Shown: positions 45,268-54,677 of the stretch, piece after piece | How the letters are laid out: every line of letters starts with the position of its first letter | Numbering within the stretch: the stretch's first letter is position 1 | Assembly (NCBI RefSeq): GCF_903819335.1 | Contig: NZ_CAIJDE010000058.1 | Coordinates: forward strand, 119,013 to 183,012 | Direction: 5' to 3' | DNA length: 64,000 nucleotides | From: Flavobacterium panici | Lineage (GTDB): Bacteria; Bacteroidota; Bacteroidia; Flavobacteriales; Flavobacteriaceae | The notes under the pieces: generated by a model | The model's database searches: none | Seen by the model: only the letters and a program-made list of their open reading frames with translations | What the model was told of the DNA's origin: nothing | Made by a program: the position numbers and the translations under genes

Positions 45268-45669
45268 GTTTAGAGTAAAGAGTTGTTAAATTGATATCTT
45301 GATACTTGCTAAATTTTACATTAATATTTTTCAAAATATCTTTTATTTTTAGTTTTTGATAATGCAAAAATTCAAAAAATATACATTTACATAAGATTAA
45401 AAATTTTTGTTCAAAAACATATTTAAAAATTGATTCTTCACTTTCTAAGTATTTAACTCCTACCGATCCATACTAACCGCTCTATTATAAAATACAAAAT
45501 AATTATCTTACAAATTCACTTGAAAATAAGGCAATTTCTTTATATTATTCATAAAATGGTTATCGTGATATGATTGTATTTGAAACAAAAACTCATTTTT
45601 ATCAATAAAGATGTCTTACCTTTTCAAATACTGGAAAAGGTAATTGTAATTCTCAGTCATTGTTTAGGA
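45268..45669. other. 402-base intergenic region
   Basis: Very AT-rich, between convergent genes. An 8-bp hairpin ACCTTTTC / GAAAAGGT (45618-45641) lies 29 bases downstream of the minus-strand stop but lacks a T-run. Otherwise nothing is evident. Confidence 0.4.
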
Positions 45670-46722
45670 TTATTTTAATTTTTTTTTGAGGAGTTTTTCT
45701 AAATCTTCGGGACTAATATTCCTTGCAACTATTTTACCTTCGGGGTTAATTAAAAAATTTGATGGGGTAAAAGAAATGTATTTTTTTACAGCTTCGCTAT
45801 TGTCAATGCCTCTTTTTTCAATCAAATTTTTCCATTTTAGATCATTCATTTTCAAGAAATTTTGCCATTGTTGCAAATCTTTATCAACGGAAACTGCTAA
45901 AATCTCAAAATTCCTGTCTTTATATAAATCGTGAATCTTTTGTAATTTAGGAAATGCAGCGATACAGATACTACAATAGGTTGCCCAAAAATCTATAAGA
46001 TACCATTTCCCTTTTAAAGATACTGTTTTAAATACAGTATTGTTTTCATCCGGCAATTCAAAATCATAAACCATATCGTTTACATTTATGTCGTTTTTAG
46101 AATACAGTTTTTTTTCTATAATGTAGATAGTGCCTTTTCGTTGATTTTTTTTATCTAATTTACTATATATTTTTTTTAATTGATTTTTATCCAAGGTGCT
46201 ATCCCAACACATTTCCTCTATTAAATTCCCCACATAATAATTTTTGGGGTTTTTAACTGCCATTGTGTTGAGCTTTCTGTATAACTTTTGATGCCTATCT
46301 TTAGCAAATAAATTACTAGCAGCAAATCTTTCATAATCGGCCTGTATTAAAGCTGTTTTTGTACCCACAATTGAAGTTGCATGAAAAAAAACTGTCGTAT
46401 CCTTGTTTTGGATTTCTTCGTAAAAAGCTAAGTTGATTTTAACGTTTTTATTTTCGATAAAAAATTCTTTTTTCATTATACAAGGTTTTCCTCTCAACCA
46501 GAAAAATACATTTGTCATGTTACCTTGTATACGGCCTTTGAAAGAAAATTTATTGTTTTTTACTAAACAACTATCTTTTTTATCATCATAAGAAACGTAT
46601 AAATAACCTTTGTAGTTATTTTTTAAAACACCCTTTAATGTAAAATAATCTTGACTATTTTTTTGTGCTTGAATTAGACTAATAAAAAAAAATAAGATAA
46701 TAATATAGAGTTGTTTTTTCAT
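45670..46722 (-). CDS. TlpA-like thioredoxin with DUF4369 N-terminal domain
   Basis: 350 residues from the ATG at 46722 (MKKQLYIIILFFFISLIQAQ, signal peptide); an in-frame TTG two codons upstream is less likely. Residues about 25-130 match DUF4369 (FTLKGVLKNNYKGYLYVSYD). The C-terminal thioredoxin domain has the motif WATYCSICIAAFP (CSIC in the CxxC position) and a cis-Pro in SFTPSNFLI. A periplasmic disulfide-type reductase. The gene stands alone. The CSIC sequence, not the more common CPPC/CGPC, may alter its redox potential. Confidence 0.9.
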   Translation of the reverse strand: MKKQLYIIILFFFISLIQAQKNSQDYFTLKGVLKNNYKGYLYVSYDDKKDSCLVKNNKFSFKGRIQGNMTNVFFWLRGKPCIMKKEFFIENKNVKINLAFYEEIQNKDTTVFFHATSIVGTKTALIQADYERFAASNLFAKDRHQKLYRKLNTMAVKNPKNYYVGNLIEEMCWDSTLDKNQLKKIYSKLDKKNQRKGTIYIIEKKLYSKNDINVNDMVYDFELPDENNTVFKTVSLKGKWYLIDFWATYCSICIAAFPKLQKIHDLYKDRNFEILAVSVDKDLQQWQNFLKMNDLKWKNLIEKRGIDNSEAVKKYISFTPSNFLINPEGKIVARNISPEDLEKLLKKKLK

Positions 46723-47259
46723 GGGCAATTTTCTTGTAATTAGAATAATTATTGAGATGTTAGATTTTCAATATCTTGTGCTTGATTTTTTTTACAAGAT
46801 GAAAAAAAATTGTGATTGTAGAAAAATGCTTAAAAATTGGCAATTAAAATTCATGCATTTGCTACTTATAAATTATTGAGAACTATTCAGTAAACTTAAT
46901 TTTTTTTGAATCATTTTCTTAGATAAATTTCTTTTAAAATTTCAACATTAGTTTACTACATTGATAAAGCATCATCTTTATATGATGAAATTACACTTAT
47001 CATATCCATATTTGCGTGATTTTCCGGCATAACAAAGCATTACTTAATATTTTCCGTCAGGATAATAGATAATTGGTACGAATTAATTTTATAAGTAATA
47101 GAGCAAAAGATATAACAAAATAAAACAACTGTTTTCTGAAATTTGATTAGTTAATAGAGCTGACATGAAAACATTTTTACAAAACAACAGACTGCCTGCC
47201 GTTTATAAACACTTCTTAACATTAGTCCTGCTGGAGAATAATAATATAGACAAATAAGT
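46723..47259. other. 537-base intergenic region upstream of cinA-like gene
   Basis: AT-rich and mostly uninformative. A 30-codon frame (ATG at 47165, TAA at 47255-47257) ends two bases before the cinA-like start and could be a leader or chance. No repeats or hairpins stand out. Confidence 0.4.
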
Positions 47260-47751
47260 ATGACATCTGAAATTATAATCAAATGCAGCGAAGCCATAGC
47301 AGCCAAAGGCTGGAAAATTGCCTTTGCAGAAAGCGCATCAGCTGGAAAATTAAGTTTTGAATTTTCTTTGTCTCCTGTCTCAGGACAAATTTTAAGAGGC
47401 GGGATTGTGTGTTACGAAGTATTTGTAAAAGAAGAAATCATGCTCGTGCCACACGATCTTATAGAGACCTATACGCCTGAATCAGCAGAGGTGACCAGTG
47501 CACTTGCAGAACGCGCTGCTGTTATATTTAATTCCGATATTACCGTTGCCCTAACAGGTCTTACCACTCCAGGAGGAAGTGAAAACGAGGAAAAGCCTGT
47601 CGGCACAATATTTATCTCTATAATTACACCTATGGGAACCATAAATCACAGAGAGGTTTTCACCGGCAGTCCGCAGGAAATCCTGCAGCAGGCAGCAGAC
47701 AAGACCGCTTCGCTGATTTTTGAAAAAATAAAATCTAATAAGCCGTATTAA
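47260..47751 (+). CDS. CinA C-terminal-domain protein (nicotinamide mononucleotide amidohydrolase-like)
   Basis: 163 residues, the length of a stand-alone CinA C-terminal domain. KIAFAESASAGKLSFEFSLS stands in the position of the usual AESCTGG motif, in which the CTGG is replaced by SASAG, so activity is uncertain. LTGLTTPGGSENEEKPVGTI is the second signature. NMN deamidase activity is known for this family. The gene begins the stress-like region and is followed 77 bases on by DUF2158. Confidence 0.85.
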   Translation: MTSEIIIKCSEAIAAKGWKIAFAESASAGKLSFEFSLSPVSGQILRGGIVCYEVFVKEEIMLVPHDLIETYTPESAEVTSALAERAAVIFNSDITVALTGLTTPGGSENEEKPVGTIFISIITPMGTINHREVFTGSPQEILQQAADKTASLIFEKIKSNKPY

Positions 47752-47828
47752 TATTTACAGACAATATAAATCAAAACCGCAAGAGCCAAAGTTTTTTTTA
47801 AGACTGTCTCTGCATTAAACCTATCATT

Positions 47829-48011
47829 ATGAGCACAATATTTAAAAAAGGACAAGATGTAAAACAGGAATTTGGCGGACCTGTAATGAAAGTAATCGGT
47901 TTTGAACCCGATTTGATAGAAAATGTCATAACACAGTGGGAGGACGAACAAGGAACCGTTATAACTGGAAAATTTATGGATTCAGTTCTGGTTCCCGCTC
48001 AGCAACAATAG
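47829..48011 (+). CDS. DUF2158 (YodC-like) small protein
   Basis: 60 residues. FKKGQDVKQEFGGPVMKVIG and ENVITQWEDEQGTVITGKF match the DUF2158/YodC pattern, a small SH3-like beta fold. It lies between the CinA-like and FAD-protein genes on the same strand. Function unknown. Confidence 0.85.
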   Translation: MSTIFKKGQDVKQEFGGPVMKVIGFEPDLIENVITQWEDEQGTVITGKFMDSVLVPAQQQ

Positions 48012-48105
48012 AAATTGAGCTCGATGCAGATATACATAAATTGAATCCATCGCGCAATAACCTAAAGGAAGTCTCTTAAATTCTCAGCAATAAATACAAT
48101 TACCA

Positions 48106-49839
48106 ATGGATATTGAAAAAATAAAAAAACGAATTGCCATTCTCGGCGGAGGTCCAAGCGGGCTGTTTGTCTATAAGAGATTAATAGAATCAGGAAGAAA
48201 TGATTTTGATATTGATATTTTTGAAAGAAAAGCAGAACTTGGATCGGGAATGCCATACAGCATTGAAGGCGCCAATGATGAACATGTTACCAATGTGTCG
48301 GATAATGAAATACCTGTAATTGTGAATGCTATGGCAGAATGGATTAAAACTGCACCTTCAGATTTACTGGAAAGATTTAAAATTGATCCGGAGCGCTTTA
48401 ATGAATATAAAGTAGTACCGCGCCTTCTTTTTGGCTATTATCTCAGCGGACAGTTTGAACTTCTTCAGCAAGCCGGAGCAAAAGCCGATATTGTCACAAA
48501 GGTTCATTTAAACAGCACGGTCACTGATGTCATTTGGAATTCAGCAAAACAAGTTGTAAATATTGAAGCAGCTCATAGTGTAAGCCAGGAATTTGATTAC
48601 GTAGTAATTTGCACCGGACACAAATGGCCTGTACGTTATGAAGGTACCATACCGGGATATTATGATGCTCCTTACCCTCCTCAAAAACTGGCACAACGGC
48701 TTAATCATCCCATTGCTGTAAAGGGTTCTTCCCTTACTGCAATTGACGCTATAAGAACACTTGCCAGACATAACGGTAATTTTGAAGAATCAGCAGATGG
48801 CAGCCTCTTTTTTGAGCCGCTGGCCGAAAATGATGCGTTTAAAATTATCATGCATTCCAGAAGCGGGATGCTTCCGGCAGTGCGTTTTCACCTTGAAGAC
48901 TCCCATCTTTCCAACAGTTCCCTGCTAACAGCAGAAGAAATTGATACGCACAGAAAAAATAATGATGGTTTTTTATCACTTGACTTTCTCTTTGAAAAAG
49001 ATTTTAAAGAAATCTTCAGAGAGAGGGACCCCGAATTTTATCAGCAGATTAAAGGATTTACAATTGAAGATTTTGTAGCTGAAATGATGGAGCTGCGTGA
49101 ACGTCTGGACCCATTTCAGCTGTTAAGGGCAGAATTTAAGCAGGCAGAAAAATCCATTAAAAGACAGGAATCTATTTATTGGAAAGAAATGCTTGCTGTA
49201 CTTAGTTTTGCAGTGAATCATCCCGCAAAATATTTATCGGCCGAAGATATGCAGCGTCTGCAGAAAGTACTCATGCCGCTTATTTCGATCATAATTGCTT
49301 TTGTACCCCAGAAATCTTGTTCTGAACTTTTGGCACTTCATCAGGCCGGAGTACTGGATCTGGTTCCTGTAGGAGCCGAAAGCACAGTAGAGCCTCAAAA
49401 TAACGGCGGCATACTTTATAAATTTACAGATAATGATAATATACAGCAGTCTGTTTATTACAAAACATTTATTGACTGCGTGGGTCAGCCTCATCTCTCG
49501 TATAATGATTTTCCTTTTCAGGGTCTGCTCTCCCAGAAGGCTGTCAGCCCGGCACGATTAAAATTTAAATCATCCGAAGAAGGATTCACAGCCTTTAATA
49601 AAAACAGCCGTACTATTGAAAAAGACGAGCAGGGCGACTATTTTATGCAGGTTCCCGGAATTGCAGTCAATGATAATTTTCAGATTATTGACCAGTACGG
49701 AGCCTACAACAAAAATATTTATATGATGGCTGTTCCTTATATGGGCGGCCTTAACCCCGATTATTCAGGTTTGGATTTCTGCGAGGCAGCATCGATGCGA
49801 ATCGTGACAGAAATACTTGAGACTTACGGTAATCCATGA
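48106..49839 (+). CDS. FAD/NAD(P)-binding oxidoreductase-like protein
   Basis: 577 residues without a signal peptide. Dinucleotide fold GGGPSGLFVYKRLIES (about 13-28) and a second Rossmann half (VVICTGHKWPVRYEG, GSSLTAIDAIRTLARH). SGMPYSIEGANDEHVTNVSD is typical of the large FAD-NAD(P)-binding (PF13454) family that lacks a known substrate. It stands between DUF2158 and an alcohol dehydrogenase on the opposite strand. Cytoplasmic. The reaction is unknown. Confidence 0.9.
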   Translation: MDIEKIKKRIAILGGGPSGLFVYKRLIESGRNDFDIDIFERKAELGSGMPYSIEGANDEHVTNVSDNEIPVIVNAMAEWIKTAPSDLLERFKIDPERFNEYKVVPRLLFGYYLSGQFELLQQAGAKADIVTKVHLNSTVTDVIWNSAKQVVNIEAAHSVSQEFDYVVICTGHKWPVRYEGTIPGYYDAPYPPQKLAQRLNHPIAVKGSSLTAIDAIRTLARHNGNFEESADGSLFFEPLAENDAFKIIMHSRSGMLPAVRFHLEDSHLSNSSLLTAEEIDTHRKNNDGFLSLDFLFEKDFKEIFRERDPEFYQQIKGFTIEDFVAEMMELRERLDPFQLLRAEFKQAEKSIKRQESIYWKEMLAVLSFAVNHPAKYLSAEDMQRLQKVLMPLISIIIAFVPQKSCSELLALHQAGVLDLVPVGAESTVEPQNNGGILYKFTDNDNIQQSVYYKTFIDCVGQPHLSYNDFPFQGLLSQKAVSPARLKFKSSEEGFTAFNKNSRTIEKDEQGDYFMQVPGIAVNDNFQIIDQYGAYNKNIYMMAVPYMGGLNPDYSGLDFCEAASMRIVTEILETYGNP

Positions 49840-49893
49840 AGCAATAATGTGGAAATTTATAATATAAAAAACATGTACTATTTAAAATAAAAA

Positions 49894-49916
49894 ACCTGCA
49901 CAGTGTGCAGGTTTTT
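49894..49916. terminator. Bidirectional terminator between convergent genes
   Basis: Nearly perfect palindrome ACCTGCACA-G-TGTGCAGGT (49894-49912) with A-run before and T-run after, placed between the FAD-protein gene (plus) and the alcohol dehydrogenase gene (minus). It can serve both. Confidence 0.93.
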
Positions 49917-49969
49917 CATTAATAATATTTCAATTATATTATAAAAAAGTAATGCGATATTATAGCCGC

Positions 49970-51133
49970 TTATTTCCATGGATCAAGAACTACCTTAACA
50001 CAGCCATCTTCCTTCTTATTGAAGATATCATAAGCATGTGAAATTTCAGAAAGCGGAAGCCTGTGGGTAATAATGTCATCAAGCTGAACTTTACCCTCTA
50101 TGACGTATTGTAAAAGTTTATCGATATGTTTATGCGCAGGAGCCTGTCCGCCTTTTAAAATTATACCCTTATCAAAAAACTGTCCCAGCGGAAAATTATC
50201 ATAATTGACAGGATAAACACCCAGAACAGAAACAATACCGCTTCGTCTGACAGCGCTCATACAAGCTTCTAATACTTTAATGGAACCTTTTTCAAAATTG
50301 ATAGTGGCTTTGATTTTATCGGTCAGACTTCTCTCTGGTTCAAATCCTACTGCATCGATACATACATCTGCACCACGGCCTTTAGTAAGGGCTCTGATCT
50401 GTTCAACAACCTCTTTTGGATCATCCCATAAAATAGTAGTGGCTCCCGTGGAAACCCTGGCTTTATCAAGACGATACTGAAGAGTATCTACTATTATGAC
50501 CTGCGATGCGCCCCTAAGCCATGCACTTTTAGCTGCCATGATCCCTACGGGGCCAGAGCCAAAAATAGCAACGGTCTCTCCTCCTTTTACTTCACCCCAG
50601 TCCACTCCTGTATATCCGGTAGGAAAAATATCGGTAAGAAAAAGCACCTGCTCATCCGTAAGGTTTTCAGGCACCACACGCGGTCCATAATTGGCATATG
50701 GAACCCGTACATATTGTGCTTGTCCCCCATCATAACCTCCGTAAAGATCAGTATAGCCAAAAAGCGCTCCTCCTTTTTCAGTCAGGATTCCTCCCTCAGG
50801 TCCATAATGCTCAGGATTACTATGTTCGCAATTTCCCGGAACATCATGATTGCAGAAAAAACAGTTTCCACATGCAATTGGAAAAGGAACCACTACTCGG
50901 TCTCCTCTTTTTAAATGGGTAACTGCTGCTCCTGTCTCCTCTACTATTCCCATAAATTCGTGGCCCAGAACCATTGGAGAAGTCGGCATGGCCCCGGAAT
51001 AAATATGCAGATCTGATCCGCAGATCGCCGTAGAAGTAACCTTTAAAATAATATCGTCCTGTGCATTGATTTTCGGATCCTCTACCGTATCGTATTTAAC
51101 AGAACCCGGTCCGTGTATAACTGCTGCTTTCAT
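49970..51133 (-). CDS. Zinc-dependent alcohol dehydrogenase
   Basis: 387 residues of the medium-chain family. Catalytic zinc ligands in AICGSDLHIY and GHEFMG, structural zinc Cys in CGNCFFCNHDVPGNCEHS, and coenzyme-binding GSGPVGIMAAKSA. The size and the GYTDLYGGYDGGQAQYVRVP segment put it near the glutathione-independent formaldehyde dehydrogenase-type group. It oxidises an alcohol or aldehyde with NAD. It stands alone on the minus strand. Confidence 0.93.
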   Translation of the reverse strand: MKAAVIHGPGSVKYDTVEDPKINAQDDIILKVTSTAICGSDLHIYSGAMPTSPMVLGHEFMGIVEETGAAVTHLKRGDRVVVPFPIACGNCFFCNHDVPGNCEHSNPEHYGPEGGILTEKGGALFGYTDLYGGYDGGQAQYVRVPYANYGPRVVPENLTDEQVLFLTDIFPTGYTGVDWGEVKGGETVAIFGSGPVGIMAAKSAWLRGASQVIIVDTLQYRLDKARVSTGATTILWDDPKEVVEQIRALTKGRGADVCIDAVGFEPERSLTDKIKATINFEKGSIKVLEACMSAVRRSGIVSVLGVYPVNYDNFPLGQFFDKGIILKGGQAPAHKHIDKLLQYVIEGKVQLDDIITHRLPLSEISHAYDIFNKKEDGCVKVVLDPWK

Positions 51134-51307
51134 AATAGTTTTTTTTAAAAATTATCAGAAAACTAAGTAACTGTAAATTAAACGATTAATCTTATACAAT
51201 AATTCCTAATTCTTACAAATACAACATGAATCTACAGCTAAACAATAAAGAATACTGCTGCCAATAATTATAAGGATAAGACTGGATTTTTATCGGTAAA
51301 AAAAAAA

Positions 51308-51332
51308 CCTGCACTATTAAAAATAGTACAGG
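51308..51332 (-). terminator. Terminator after the DUF892 gene
   Basis: CCTG...CAGG around ACTATT (51313-51318) / AATAGT (51322-51327). On the minus strand the stem is followed by a long T-run (the A-run at 51293-51307), 40 bases after the stop at 51372. Confidence 0.85.
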
Positions 51333-51371
51333 CTCTTTATTTCAAATCAAATCTGGGATTTGCGACTGAAA

Positions 51372-52019
51372 TTATTTTTGATCTTCCTCTTTCGCATCAA
51401 AATTGATCGTATTATAAGCCGCTTCAGTTAATAAAACATCCGCTTCTTTTTCTTCAGCAAGGGTTTTTTCAAGCAAAAGTACCGCATCATCTTCTCCCAA
51501 AGTCGTTGCAAAAGCCGCCAATGTACCATAAGTAGCAATTTCGTAGTGCTCAATTTTTTGAGATGCGGCAATAATTCCGGCATCTCTTACCGGTCCTGAT
51601 TCTGTTTCCTCCATAATGCTTTCGCCCTCTTTTATAAGTCCTTCCATAGCATCACACTTTTTAGCTGCTGCTTTTTCACCTACAGATTTAAAAACTTCTT
51701 CAAGTCTGGCTACTTGTTTCTCTGTTACAGCTAAATGATCGTTTATTGCAGTAATTAGATTTTGAGATGTGGCATTTTTTGCCATTTTTGGAAGTGCTTT
51801 AACCAATGCTTTCTCTGCCCAGTAGATATCTTTTAATGAGTCTACAAACAATTCTCTTAGTCCTTCAGCAGCAGAAGGTTTTGCTTTTACTGTTCCTTTG
51901 GCTGTGGTTTTAGATGTTGTTTTAGCAGTTGCTTTAGCTGTTGTTGTTTTATTGGCAGCAGTACCTGTGTTGCCTGATTTGCTTTTTGAAGCGGTCGTTT
52001 TTTTTATCGCAGTTTTCAT
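51372..52019 (-). CDS. DUF892 (YciE/YciF-like ferritin fold) with histone-like Lys/Thr/Ala tail
   Basis: 215 residues from the ATG at 52019 (MKTAIKKTTASK); an in-frame TTG at 52046 is weaker. Residues 1-55 are low-complexity Lys/Thr/Ala/Ser (TAKATAKTTSKTTAKGTVKA), resembling the tail of histone-H1-like proteins. Residues about 60-210 match DUF892: RELFVDSLKDIYWAEKAL, SQKIEHYEIATYGTLAAFA, LLLEKTLAEEKEADVLLTEA. The conserved Glu/His residues could form a di-iron centre. DUF892 proteins are stress induced in enterobacteria. A DNA-binding tail could target it to the nucleoid, as in Dps-like protection. Confidence 0.92.
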   Translation of the reverse strand: MKTAIKKTTASKSKSGNTGTAANKTTTAKATAKTTSKTTAKGTVKAKPSAAEGLRELFVDSLKDIYWAEKALVKALPKMAKNATSQNLITAINDHLAVTEKQVARLEEVFKSVGEKAAAKKCDAMEGLIKEGESIMEETESGPVRDAGIIAASQKIEHYEIATYGTLAAFATTLGEDDAVLLLEKTLAEEKEADVLLTEAAYNTINFDAKEEDQK

Positions 52020-52438
52020 AATGTTTTTTTTAAGGTTAAATGCCAAAATTACAACAGCCTATATCTTAAGACTTTATAGATTTTAAGCAATTTCTTATAG
52101 TATTCAAACCTTGCATCGCTTAGATTCAAAAAAGTGTTTTTTCTAAAAAAATAATATAAATATACTTTTAGGCAAAATCTTATAAAATGTTATATAAATT
52201 ATGTAAAGAAAAAATTAGTTAACCTTCTGAAATTTGTTGTAAATCAATTTGATATGAAGCCATTTTTACACAGATACGGATTATTCATTTATTTTATGCT
52301 TATCTCCTTCGGTACGATGATAGTGGGCATTTATCTTTAATAATAACAGTGAGCTTGCTAAAAGATTAAAATGCATGGTTCATGTTTTATTTCTTACTCG
52401 CTTACACGCTATTATATAACTAACTAAAAAATATCATT
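52020..52438. other. 419-base intergenic region between divergent genes
   Basis: Contains the small frame at 52254-52340 described separately and the promoters of the divergent DUF892 and 727-residue genes. A pyrimidine-rich leader precedes 52439. No repeat is visible. Confidence 0.45.
52254..52340 (+). CDS. Possible 28-residue small membrane protein
   Basis: ATG at 52254 to TAA at 52338. It reads MKPFLHRYGLF followed by a hydrophobic helix (IYFMLISFGTMIVGIYL), a typical single-span small protein with a basic N-terminus. The frame is short but its composition is that of a membrane protein, not random AT-rich DNA. Its position, 98 bases upstream of the 727-residue gene, suggests a shared region. 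No homologue is known to me. Confidence 0.4.
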   Translation: MKPFLHRYGLFIYFMLISFGTMIVGIYL

Positions 52439-54622
52439 ATGCATACAGTTACACCTTGGAGCGCGACTGCTCAGGCAGATATTGAGAATAGTGAGATCCT
52501 TTTAGAAAGAAAAATTAGTTCTTTTACTTACCAGCTTTATAACACAGGTGATTCGCTCTGGATCGCTGTTATAATGCCAAATAATGGAAAAATAGCTTTT
52601 CGTACTGCCTTTGCTATGAACAGCTGTTTTGAGGTATCAAATTTGTTTGATGATCAAGATAGCATTGTTATTATTTTAAATTCAAGACTTGGGAGCTATG
52701 AAGTCCGTATTAATTTTCCGGATACTGTAACACCTGTTTTACACTACACCACGTCATTTACGGCCGTTGTTCCATTGATGATGCCGTTTTGGCCTCGTGA
52801 TATAATTCCGCTGACACAAAATGGAAGTGTCGAAAATACTGCAGGAACAATTCATATGGAACAATTTGGTTCCCGCTCCGGACTATTGTTTGCCAGCATA
52901 ACAAAGCCTAAAACAGGATCGTTTTTTTATTTCCAAAATCTTACTTCATTGTCGGAATATTGTGAGGCTACCCAAACTGAATCTAAAAATACAGTCGGGG
53001 GAAAATGGCCCGAACTTGGTTTTCAGCTTCCTGCCACTGATAAACTGCCTCTGCCTGCAGGTAAAGCTTTTATCCTTTCAGACGCCTATGTAATATTAGA
53101 AACGGAAGTTGTAAATAAACCAACGGCCATTTGTGAACACTTTTTAAATAATCTTGTCAAAATATATAAGGTATTAGAACAACCCGCAATTGAATATAAC
53201 AATTGGCCGGATATTGCAAAAAAGGTAATTGCCGACTTAACTAATAATAAGGGTTCATGGACTCAAAAAAAAGGAATTCCTTACCTCAATGCTTACTTAT
53301 GCGATTATGAAACTCCCGCTGAAAGTATGGTTCAGCTTGCTGTACTAACTCCTTTTAAAGAATATGAAAAATGGAGCGGCGAGAAACAGCCGCTTTGCGA
53401 AGATTTGATTAAAGGACTTCCTGCTTTTTACGATCCCAAAATAAAATGTATAAACCGCTGGCTTCCTGCCCTTGCTGATCAGCTGGATGGTTCTGAAGAA
53501 CAGAAAAAAGAAATGGTGATGGATTCCTGGTACCTGCATCACCCGCTGATGAATCTGGCGAGACTGGCGCTTCAAGGCAATAAAACAGCAGAGAAACTTC
53601 TATTGGATTCCGTTGATTATGTAATCAGGACTGCGCGTCATTTTAATTATAAATGGCCTGTATTTTATAATATGGAAACACTCGAAATTATAAAAAAAGA
53701 AACTGCCCCCGGCGCAGGAGGGGAAAATGACGTCCCGGGCTCCTATGCTCATTTAATGCTTTTAGTTTATAAGCTCACAAAGGAAAAACGCTATTTAAAC
53801 GAAGCTGAAAGAGCGGCAAAAAAACTGGAAGATCTCGGCGTTTCTATTTTATACCAGGCCAATAATACTGCCTTTGCTGCCGGTGCCCTACTAGAATTGT
53901 ATAAAATTACCAAGAAAAAAATGTATCTCGATCTGAGTTATATCTGTCTTGCCGGGCTCTTTAAAAATGTACAGCTGTATGACTGCAGGTATGGATTTGG
54001 AAAAAATTACACCAATTTCTTTTCGATATTTCCTCTCAATGATGCGCCTTATACCGCTGCATATGAAGAGCTGGAAGTATACGCCGCTTTATCAGAATAT
54101 TTAATTAAAGCCGAAGATGTAGAGCTCCTGCCTGCTGTAAAAACGCTGATTCCTGAATTTGTTAAATATGCCGTCAATAGGATTGCCTATTATTATCCGC
54201 CTTTACTTCCGAAAGAAATGCTTTCTGATGAAGTAAAAACTGGTGAGTTGCAGCGTGACTTATGGATTCCATTAGAAGACCTGTACAACGGCTGGGAAAA
54301 AAGCGGCCAGGTGGGTCAGGAAGTCTATGGTGCCGGAATGGCATTTGGCGTTGTACCAAGACAATACATCAAAATCGATGAAGACTTTTTAATTTTTATT
54401 GACTATCCCATTACCCGCCAAAGTAAGAGAGGAAAATCAATCACTATAAAACTTGACGGCGATAAGGAAATGTACTGCAATTTGAAAATTCTAAAATTGG
54501 GTCAGAGCAGCATTAAAATGACTGTTTTTCAGGATAAGGAACTACAAAAAGCTTTTCATAAAAAGGCAGCAATACATGAATATAAAATTTCAGGTCGGGG
54601 CACAATTAAAATTCAATGGTAA
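52439..54622 (+). CDS. Large cytoplasmic protein with a six-hairpin-glycosidase-like C-terminal half
   Basis: 727 residues, no signal peptide. Residues 1-260 are beta-rich (SFTYQLYNTGDSLWIAVIMP, VPLMMPFWPRDIIPLTQNGS). Residues about 280-640 contain repeated amphipathic helices with Trp/Tyr/His pairs (MDSWYLHHPLMNLARLALQG, SYAHLMLLVYKLTKEKRYLN, FAAGALLELYKITKKKMYLD), as in (alpha/alpha)6 toroid glycosidases or epimerases. I cannot assign a family or catalytic residues with certainty. It is followed 55 bases on by an SDR gene on the same strand and probably co-transcribed. Confidence 0.6.
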   Translation: MHTVTPWSATAQADIENSEILLERKISSFTYQLYNTGDSLWIAVIMPNNGKIAFRTAFAMNSCFEVSNLFDDQDSIVIILNSRLGSYEVRINFPDTVTPVLHYTTSFTAVVPLMMPFWPRDIIPLTQNGSVENTAGTIHMEQFGSRSGLLFASITKPKTGSFFYFQNLTSLSEYCEATQTESKNTVGGKWPELGFQLPATDKLPLPAGKAFILSDAYVILETEVVNKPTAICEHFLNNLVKIYKVLEQPAIEYNNWPDIAKKVIADLTNNKGSWTQKKGIPYLNAYLCDYETPAESMVQLAVLTPFKEYEKWSGEKQPLCEDLIKGLPAFYDPKIKCINRWLPALADQLDGSEEQKKEMVMDSWYLHHPLMNLARLALQGNKTAEKLLLDSVDYVIRTARHFNYKWPVFYNMETLEIIKKETAPGAGGENDVPGSYAHLMLLVYKLTKEKRYLNEAERAAKKLEDLGVSILYQANNTAFAAGALLELYKITKKKMYLDLSYICLAGLFKNVQLYDCRYGFGKNYTNFFSIFPLNDAPYTAAYEELEVYAALSEYLIKAEDVELLPAVKTLIPEFVKYAVNRIAYYYPPLLPKEMLSDEVKTGELQRDLWIPLEDLYNGWEKSGQVGQEVYGAGMAFGVVPRQYIKIDEDFLIFIDYPITRQSKRGKSITIKLDGDKEMYCNLKILKLGQSSIKMTVFQDKELQKAFHKKAAIHEYKISGRGTIKIQW

Positions 54623-54677
54623 TATTGAATTAAAGCTTCAGGATAACTAATAATAATCACTTTATAAAAGATATATA

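Noticed and set aside
46757..46880. 40-codon plus-strand frame in the gap before the cinA-like gene
   Set aside because: Lys/Phe/Leu-rich as expected from random AT-rich sequence, with no recognisable pattern.
52020..52046. TTG start of the DUF892 gene at 52046
   Set aside because: The ATG at 52019 begins the Lys-rich tail directly, and the upstream residues are hydrophobic and unrelated.
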